The notes below the pieces were generated by a model. It saw only the letters and a program-made list of their open reading frames with translations. It was not told the DNA's origin and did no database searches. This document shows, piece after piece, positions 58,200-64,000 of a stretch of DNA of 64,000 bases. This DNA comes from Clusia tigrina. Taxonomy: Eukaryota > Arthropoda > Insecta > Diptera > Clusiidae. Position 1 is the stretch's first letter. Each line of letters opens with the position of its first letter. Location of the stretch: NCBI GenBank assembly GCA_920105625.2, contig OV050030.1:176281315-176345314 (forward strand), in the 5' to 3' direction. Position numbers and translations under genes: made by a program.

Positions 58200-60217
58200 T
58201 ATTGTGTAATTCTTGTTTTTAATTTTAGGTGGTATATTTCGTTTCTTAGTTCATTAAAATTTTCGTTTACTGCTCTATGGTTGTTTTTATGGTATTCGGT
58301 TTTTGTATATTTACTTAATTCATTCTCATCTGTTATATGTTTCAGGATGTTTTTACATCTTACAATTTTAAATTTATTATTACTATTATTGCTAAAGTTT
58401 TGTCCAATAATTAATTTAAATTTTTCGTATAGTTCTTCTTCTTCTACTAGAATAGCGTTAGTTTTATTACTTTCAAACTGAGTTTTAATTAACATAATGA
58501 TAGTATCATCATTATATGTCTTTGCAGATATTATTTTACGCTTTGTATTAAAAATATTTATATTAATTTTTTTTAGGGAACATGAGTTGGTTTTCTTTAA
58601 AATAATCTGAGTTTTATAAATGTTTACTGGGCATTGAGATTCTATTATTACAGGGGTTATTACCTGTGCTTCATTGTGATTTATTAAGATGCGAGAAAGT
58701 GCATCTGCTTTACCATTCTTCAACCCTGTTTTATACCTAATTTCATAATCATATTCTGCCAGTCGCAATCTCCATCTGACTAATTTAGAATTTGGTTCTT
58801 TTATCGAAAAAAGCCAAACCAGTGGTCTGTGATCTGTTTCTATTATGAATTGACTACCAAATAAATACGGACGGAAATATTGGGTTGCCCATACGATTGC
58901 AAGTAGCTCTTTTTCAATAGTGCTATAATTTTGTTCGTGGTCGTTTAACGTACGACTAGCGTAGCAGATTGGATGACCATCCTGAGATAATATGGCACCA
59001 AGGGCTAGATCACTTGCATCTGTTTGCAAAGTGAAACGCTTTCCGAAATCTGGATATTTCAACACAGGATCATTTACTAATAGTCATTTCAATGTTTCAA
59101 AGCTATTTAAATGATCGCTATCTTCTAAATTCAATGTTATACCTTTCTTTAAATATTTAGTTATCGGTTTCGCAATTTTGGAGTAATCTTTCATGAATTT
59201 TCGATAGTAGCCAGTCAAACCAAGAAATTGTTTAATTTCTTTTGCTGATTTTGGTAGATGAAAATTTTGTACACAGATTATCTTTTTTGAATTAGGCTTT
59301 ATGCCTTCGTTTGTAACAATATGCCCGAGAAATTCGGTTTCATGTTTCAAAAACACCGATTTGTCCAATTGGACTTGTAGATTGGTTTCTTTAAGTCTTT
59401 GAAAAATTTTCGTAACTGACTCCAGATGCTCTTGCAACGAAGTAGAGAAAATTATAATATCGTCAATATAGACTAAGCAAATTTTGTTAATGTAATCTCC
59501 TAATACATTATTCATTAATCGTTGGAATGTGGCGGGGGCTGTTTTGAGTCCAAAAGGCATTCGAAGAAATTCGTAATGTGCGCCCTCTACACTGAATGCT
59601 GTTTTATAAATATCTTCTTTCGCAATCTCTATTTGGTGGAAACCTTTTGCTAGATCTATAGTAGTGAAATAATGGCATCTTCCCAATTTTTCCAAAACTT
59701 CATTCATATTTGGAATAGGGTATTTGTCATCAATCGTTACCTCATTTAATTTTCGGTAGTCTATCACTAATCGCCACTTACCTTTTCCGCTGGCGTCTAA
59801 CTTTTTAGGTACTACCCATACTGGTGCTAAATGTGGTGATTGGTTTGGTCTTATAATTTTACTACTAATCAATTCTTGAATTAGTTGTTGTACCTCCTCC
59901 TTGTGTACATAAGGATACCTACATGTTTTGACTGCTATTGGTGTATGATCTTTAGTTCGGATTCTGTGTTTTATTTCATTAGTGAAACAAAGACTAGATT
60001 TTTCGTAATAAAATAATTTTGAAAAAGTTTTAATGACCGAAATTAATTTGTCTTTTTCTTCATGATTTAAATGGTCTAGTCTCATTTGATCAAAAAGAAT
60101 TTTTTGCTGTTTAAATTCATTCACATAGAAATTATCATTTGAAATCGCTACGGTTGGTTGACAATTTAAAATTATTTCTTTTGGCTTAGCATCTTTTATT
60201 TCTACAATGGCGTTCAT
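58127..60217 (-). pseudogene. 17.6/297-like pol: reverse transcriptase and RNase H
   Basis: The 377-codon RT frame (59084-60217) holds YPYVHKEEVQQLIQELISSK, WRLVIDYRKLNEVTIDDKYP, TTIDLAKGFHQIEI, GLKTAPATFQRLMNNVLGDY and VYIDDIIIFSTS (catalytic YIDD), then FLGHIVTNEGIKPNS and FLGLTGYYRKFMKDY. It ends at a stop at 59084. The next frame (58127-59065) has [52 protein letters not shown] and KNGKADALSRIL (RNase H), then the integrase linker. The protein is little changed, broken only by one stop at the boundary. The RT group is 17.6/297 by motif style. Confidence 0.9.
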
Positions 60218-60294
60218 TTTATAATTAGAGACTTCGTATATACATTCTTTAATTTATATTTTTTTATCTTGTGATGTTTTGCCAGGAGTATATA

Positions 60295-60963
60295 CTAAAC
60301 CATTTCCTGAACTGGAATGTCTACTTTCTTTGTAAAATTAAAACTTAGAGTTTTTGTTAAAAATTGAATACATATTTGTTTCTGACCGATTTGTATAATA
60401 TTTCTTTCAAAGTTTATGATTGCTTTTAACTGTTTTAATATATTATTGCCAATGATACCGTCATACTCGTCATGAAATTTGCAAAGAAACATGTCTATTT
60501 TCTCATTGGGATCACCTAATTCTTCAAAAAAGGGTATGGATACTTTTTCTGTTATTTTAATAAAGTGTTGGAGTGTCTTTAGATTGATTGGATCAGTTGG
60601 TATTTTCAACTTGGGATCACAAATATTGGGATTTATAATAGAATGTGTCGCACCGGTATCTATTATAAATTTTAATGTTCCTAAATTGGATTTAACTTCT
60701 ATATATGGTAAGTTCTGTTTGAGGCTGCAAGCCGCTGATATTCTCGTCCTTAATTTGTTTTTGGTCATACCAATATATACTTTGTCGCATAAATTGGACC
60801 CGTCTCCACAACAATTAATTTTGTATATCACGTGCGCCTTATCTAATTTGTCGATCGTACTTTTTGTGTTGGTATATAGTTGTTGCAATATGTTATTCGT
60901 TTTATGTGCTATTTGGAACTTTTCTTTATTGTACATATTCGATGTTTTGAATCGTTCTGACAA
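60295..60963 (-). pseudogene. Chimeric frame: Penelope GIY-YIG joined to gypsy protease
   Basis: One 222-codon frame crosses two element types. Residues 1-77 are Penelope-like: HKTNNILQQLYTNTKSTIDK, then HVIYKINC (GIY-like) and DKVYIGMTKNKLRTR (YIG motif with catalytic Arg region). From residue about 80 the text is a gypsy protease: KFIIDTGATHSIINPNICDP (catalytic Asp at about 60660), then DEYDGIIGNNILKQLKAIIN. The junction lies near 60725-60735 without a stop. GIY-YIG nicks DNA for Penelope insertion; the protease matures Gag-Pol. The fused frame is probably an accident of insertion or deletion. Confidence 0.8.
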
Positions 60964-61760
60964 TTCGCTTATGTAACTATGTCATTGACTTGTGTATTTT
61001 TGTTGTCCTCTCTATTTTAGTATTGTCCTTTTCCCTTTATGGTTTTTAATAAGTCTGTTATGTAGTCTATTCGGGAAATCGTTATTCTTTAAAATCGTCT
61101 TTATTTTTGTAATATTTTCCTTGTCAAACACTTTGTCGTTAATTGTTAGTATTTTACGTATTAGATCCGTCGCCGTGTTGAAAATTACTCCTTTTGGGTG
61201 TTTTGAGTAAAAATTAATTATTCTACCCGACGCATTTGGTTTTTGATACCAATTTACTTTTATCGTATTATGTTTTCTAACCAGGAGCGTGTCCAAGAAT
61301 GGCAATTGTCCATCTTCTTCTTCTATTGTAAATTTTATTGTTTTGTGACAATTGTTTAGCTTATTTAATGTGTTTAGTATTTCATTTTTGTTTACAATTG
61401 CGAAAATGCCATCTACATACTTGGTCAAGGATCTAGGGTTATTTCCACTTTTCATTAATTTGTCCAATATTTCTTCCATTACAATGTCCGCTATTATGGG
61501 TGATGCCGGCGAACTCATTGGCATACAAGTACGTTGTGTTAAATTTTGTCCTTATATTTAAAATATCTATTTTATTTTATGGAAAATTTTAATATTTCAT
61601 AAATAATTCCTTTGTCATGGGTGTATGTTGCTGTATGATGCCCCATTTTTTACTTATAATTCCACTTGCGTAGTCAATTGGGACGCTGAGAAATAGAGAG
61701 ACAACGTCAAATGAAACCATAATTTCGTCATCGTATATAATAATATGGGTTTTGCCTGTA
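60736..61760 (-). mobile_element. Penelope-like retroelement fragment
   Basis: From the LTR boundary at 61760 the minus strand reads MVSFDVVSLFLSVPIDYASG (RT motif A, about 61720-61660, in one frame), then after a shift MPMSSPASPIIADIVMEEIL (motif B, at 61524), LTKYVDGIFAIVNK (YVDG where YVDD is expected), LPFLDTLLVRKHN, NWYQKPNASGRIINFYSKHP, and the GIY-YIG domain at 60870-60740. RT order and GIY-YIG at the C-terminus define Penelope. Both ends are lost: an errantivirus-like LTR cuts motif A upstream and gypsy protease replaces the GIY-YIG end. Confidence 0.9.
61012..61524 (-). pseudogene. Penelope reverse transcriptase, C-terminal half
   Basis: A 170-codon frame from MPMSSPASPIIADIV to KNHKGKRTIL. 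The catalytic YVDD has become YVDG, which removes one metal-binding Asp. The FTIEEEDGQLPFLDTLLVRK block is typical of Penelope RT. It is followed after a stop by the GIY-YIG frame. Confidence 0.85.
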
Positions 61761-62067
61761 AGTCGTTCTTACAACTTTTACAGACCAAAAAAACACCAAT
61801 CACAAATAGGAAAAAGAAACACCGAACGCCTTGAGTTGTTCTTACAAACTGAAAACTTTATTATTTCTTTCAGACAAACCTAGGGATAGATAAACAATTT
61901 TAACATCGTAAGCACTTTTGGTGGCAACGATAAAATACATAAACAAACACAGAATACATACTCTTTTAGAGCAATGCAGACGCTACGTAAGCATTTTTAA
62001 TAGCGCTGCATGAATTTATAATCGTAAACATACAATATGTGGCTATTGGAATGGCTCACATATAACT
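61761..62067 (-). repeat. 3' LTR of env-bearing errantivirus-like element
   Basis: On the element strand it starts AGTTATATGTGAGCC (62067) and ends AAGAACGACT (61761), 307 bp with AGT...ACT termini. An AATAAA signal lies near 61858-61863. The flank after the LTR is TACAGGCAAAA of Penelope; TACA is the candidate 4-bp target duplication. The start resembles the 17.6-like LTR at 57249 (AGTTACATATG) but the LTRs are otherwise different. Confidence 0.75.
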
Positions 62068-62081
62068 CCTCCACCCCTAGA
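62068..62081 (-). promoter_or_regulatory. Polypurine tract of env-bearing element
   Basis: CTAGGGGTGGAGG on the element strand directly abuts the LTR start AGTTATA. It would prime plus-strand synthesis. It fixes the LTR edge at 62067. Confidence 0.85.
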
Positions 62082-62197
62082 TTCAACAGTCTCTGTTGAA
62101 TGAAGAAAAGCTTTGTCTCTTGTTTGTTTGTTTTTTTTTTGTTTTTTGTTTTTTTTTTTTTTTTTTTTTTTTTTGTGTTAAATTTATTCAAAATTTG
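62082..62197. other. Spacer with poly-T / poly-A run
   Basis: A run of T with a few G (62124-62175) lies between env and the polypurine tract. The Lys-rich frame across it (61997-62191, minus) is a translation of the run and is not a gene. Confidence 0.8.
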
Positions 62198-63737
62198 TTA
62201 TGAGCTTGAATTTACTGCAAATGGGTCCACAGTCCTTGGATTTTGACATAATACATTGCGCTCACTTAATTCTATATTTACTTCTGTTTTATTATGCCTT
62301 CTCTTATGGAGCCATAGTATTACAACAATAATTAATATAATGCTTATTATTGTAAACATAGAAAATGAGACATATGAATATTTTTTACTAACATAATGTA
62401 TGTATTCGATCTGCTTTCTATTTTGAACAGTTCTTAATTGCAAATTTTCAAATGATACATTGTTTATAATTCTTGTAAAGTTGCTATAATACAATGGTAT
62501 TAACATAGCTTCAGTAAAAGTTTTTTCATAGTTTGAAAATTTAATCTTTCCAATTGAAATTTTACATGATTCAAATTTAATTATACTATTTCCTTTTGTG
62601 TTTAACGGTTGCTCTGTACATGTTTGCATTATTTCAGTCATTGGCAGGTTTTTTACAATAAGCCAATTGTTAAATATTTTTTCAATTGATGATTTATTGT
62701 TTGCTTTAAGTGTGCAATTATTGGAGTTTTTTAGTATATTTTGAATATATAAGTTTTCACATTTTTTTAAATTTTTCTTTTGTATTACTTCATTACTGTT
62801 TGCAAAAACTGTGTTTCTTTGTAATATAATTTCTATAACTGGCGAGTCTAATTCTTCGAAATTCTGGTTCGGAAAGGGTATTACGACAGCATTGTAATAT
62901 GTTTCTTGAGTGAAGTTTGGGATCTTTAAAGCAAAGATGAGTAGGTTATCCCTATACAATATACTGGATCGTATGTATGGCAAAATTTCAGTTGTCAAGT
63001 TATATGTGTGAATTTCGTCATCTGTCAAAATATCATGAGCCAAAACGTTGAGTTTGCTGAGCAAGATTATGTCTGAAAATTTGTCTATTTCCGAATTAAG
63101 AGTCTGTATGTCGGAGTATAATAGAAAAGATTGTTTGATTGCGCATGCTTCGTTTGTGCGATTGGTTATATTTTGTAAGAACATTTTGAGGTCCTTCTGC
63201 TGATTGTTGATATGATTTTTCATTTCCTCCACATTTTTGATTAAGTCATTATTAATGAGAACTTGTTTATTCTGTTCATAAACACTATTTCTTATGTTTA
63301 TGTCTAAATTATTGAGGTGGTCAGAAATGTATTTTTCATCTTCATCGTCCATGGTCCCTGCAAATAAGACCACGTCCGATATAGTTTATAATACCCCGTT
63401 TTGAAATTCTTTTTGTAAATGTTTGGGGAACTAACCTGTTCAAATTTCGCTTAGTTTTAAGTAATTCCCTTTCTACAAATTTTAAATTAGCATCTTCAGG
63501 CTTTAAATGTAAGGCATAAAAGTTTTCTTCTATAAGTTCTATCAATCTTTGGTATTGGGTTAGATTTACAATGTGTAGTATTTTTTTGAAAGAATCTATA
63601 ATTGGTTTTGGTTCGAGCTTAATCAAGGTGTATCCGTGTTCCGCGTCTACCGGGATTATTTCAATACGTTGTCCTCTGGTCCTAATTATTGCTATTAGTA
63701 CCATTACTATAATTGCAGTCCGTAGTGTTGTCCTCAT
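62198..63737 (-). pseudogene. env: Errantivirus-like envelope (env)
   Basis: The start at 63737 encodes a hydrophobic signal segment (TAIIVMVLIAIIRTRG). A furin-type site, KRISKRG, lies near 63400, followed by the hydrophobic start of the fusion subunit. A frameshift near 63360-63370 separates the two halves. The 391-codon frame (62198-63373) carries the coiled-coil ectodomain with several N-glycosylation sites (NISN-type NxS/T), and near its C-terminus a transmembrane segment (MFTIISIILIIVVILWLHK) with a cytoplasmic tail. Layout matches the baculovirus-F-like envelopes of gypsy/17.6/297 errantiviruses. The frameshift disables it. Confidence 0.85.
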
Positions 63738-64000
63738 TTTGCCTGCAATTAGAATTTTGAAACTTATATTTTCTTTTGACTTGAGTCTTATAAGCTTTTT
63801 TAAATTTATTATTTGTACTAACAAGGTGGTCACCCTTCTTTCTATAATTTTCTATTTTTCTATATTTTGGTTGGGATTTGCTAACTCTATAATTCTTTAT
63901 GTAATCATTCTCAAAATTCGTCCTATTTGTTGTTTTTTTAATCTCATTATATGTATTTATCCTTTTACTTTTTTCAAAAAGCAATCTCTCTGATAATATT
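63682..64000 (-). pseudogene. Errantivirus-like pol C-terminal end (partial)
   Basis: The frame reads FENDYIKNYRVSKSQPKYRK and KKGDHLVSTNNKFKKAYKTQ, a basic segment placed as the integrase C-terminus. It overlaps the env start in another frame, the usual arrangement in errantiviruses. The gene continues beyond the window, so gag and most of pol of this element are not visible. Confidence 0.55.
63742..63752 (-). promoter_or_regulatory. Candidate env splice acceptor
   Basis: The element strand reads TTCTAATTGCAG|GC just five bases before the env ATG at 63737. Errantivirus env is expressed from a spliced RNA, and this sequence fits a 3' splice site. Not proven. Confidence 0.5.

Noticed and set aside
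61997..62191. Lys-rich minus-strand ORF
   Set aside because: Encoded by a homopolymer-like A run between env and the polypurine tract.

Overview
The window is eukaryotic and almost certainly from an insect, most likely a higher dipteran. The sequence is AT-rich and split-frame, with no bacterial operon structure. Every recognisable protein belongs to a transposable-element lineage common in flies: Ty3/gypsy, errantivirus-like, Ty1/copia, I-, Jockey- and LOA-like LINEs, Penelope, hAT, DD41D mariner and MITEs. I found no host gene, tRNA, rRNA or CRISPR array. Species-level assignment is not possible by eye; the rosa-like DD41D transposons would suit a tephritid fruit fly but do not prove it.

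Layout. 1-0.65 kb: gypsy integrase tail (minus), repeated at 15.0-15.6 kb. 1.8-5.7 kb: LOA-like LINE (minus) with ORF1, endonuclease, an RT with most of its core deleted, RNase H and a zinc-knuckle tail. 6.0-10.3 kb: mdg1/412-like gypsy element (plus; small membrane ORF, gag, protease, RT, RNase H), fused to a Jockey LINE 3' end with a poly-A tail near 11.09 kb. 12.3-13.4 kb: two hAT remnants in opposite orientations. 14.0-16.6 kb: copia pol joined to a second gypsy pol fragment (minus). 16.7-18.9 kb: I-like LINE (plus). 20.4-22.8 kb: second LOA-like LINE (plus), its RNase H interrupted by a MITE flanked by (TA)n. 22.8-24.1 kb: DD41D mariner with terminal inverted repeats. 24.1-25.2 kb: Jockey and hAT scraps.

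25.3-56.8 kb is dominated by one gypsy family, all on the minus strand. It has 480-530 bp LTRs of TG...CA type, a TGGCGCAGCCGGT primer-binding site, a long coiled-coil Gag with three CCHC knuckles, pol in the -1 frame and an env-like third ORF. Three large copies (25.3-31.6, 33.8-45.2, 48.4-56.8 kb) and one fragment (46.8-48.4 kb) are present. They are interrupted by a PIF/Harbinger-type MITE, a 124-bp inverted duplication around (TA)n, a second DD41D mariner, an I-like LINE and a gag fragment of another gypsy lineage.

56.8-64 kb: a 17.6/297-like errantivirus-type pol with an LTR carrying 19-bp tandem repeats, joined upstream to a Penelope element (RT plus GIY-YIG). The Penelope element is in turn interrupted by the 3' end (pol tail, env, polypurine tract, LTR) of another errantivirus-like element that runs off the window.

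No gene works with its neighbours as a pathway; the logic is nesting. Almost every coding region carries stops or frameshifts. From about 25 kb to 64 kb every large LTR element lies on the minus strand, and it includes env-bearing relatives. That resembles heterochromatin or a uni-strand piRNA cluster, which I offer as an inference only.
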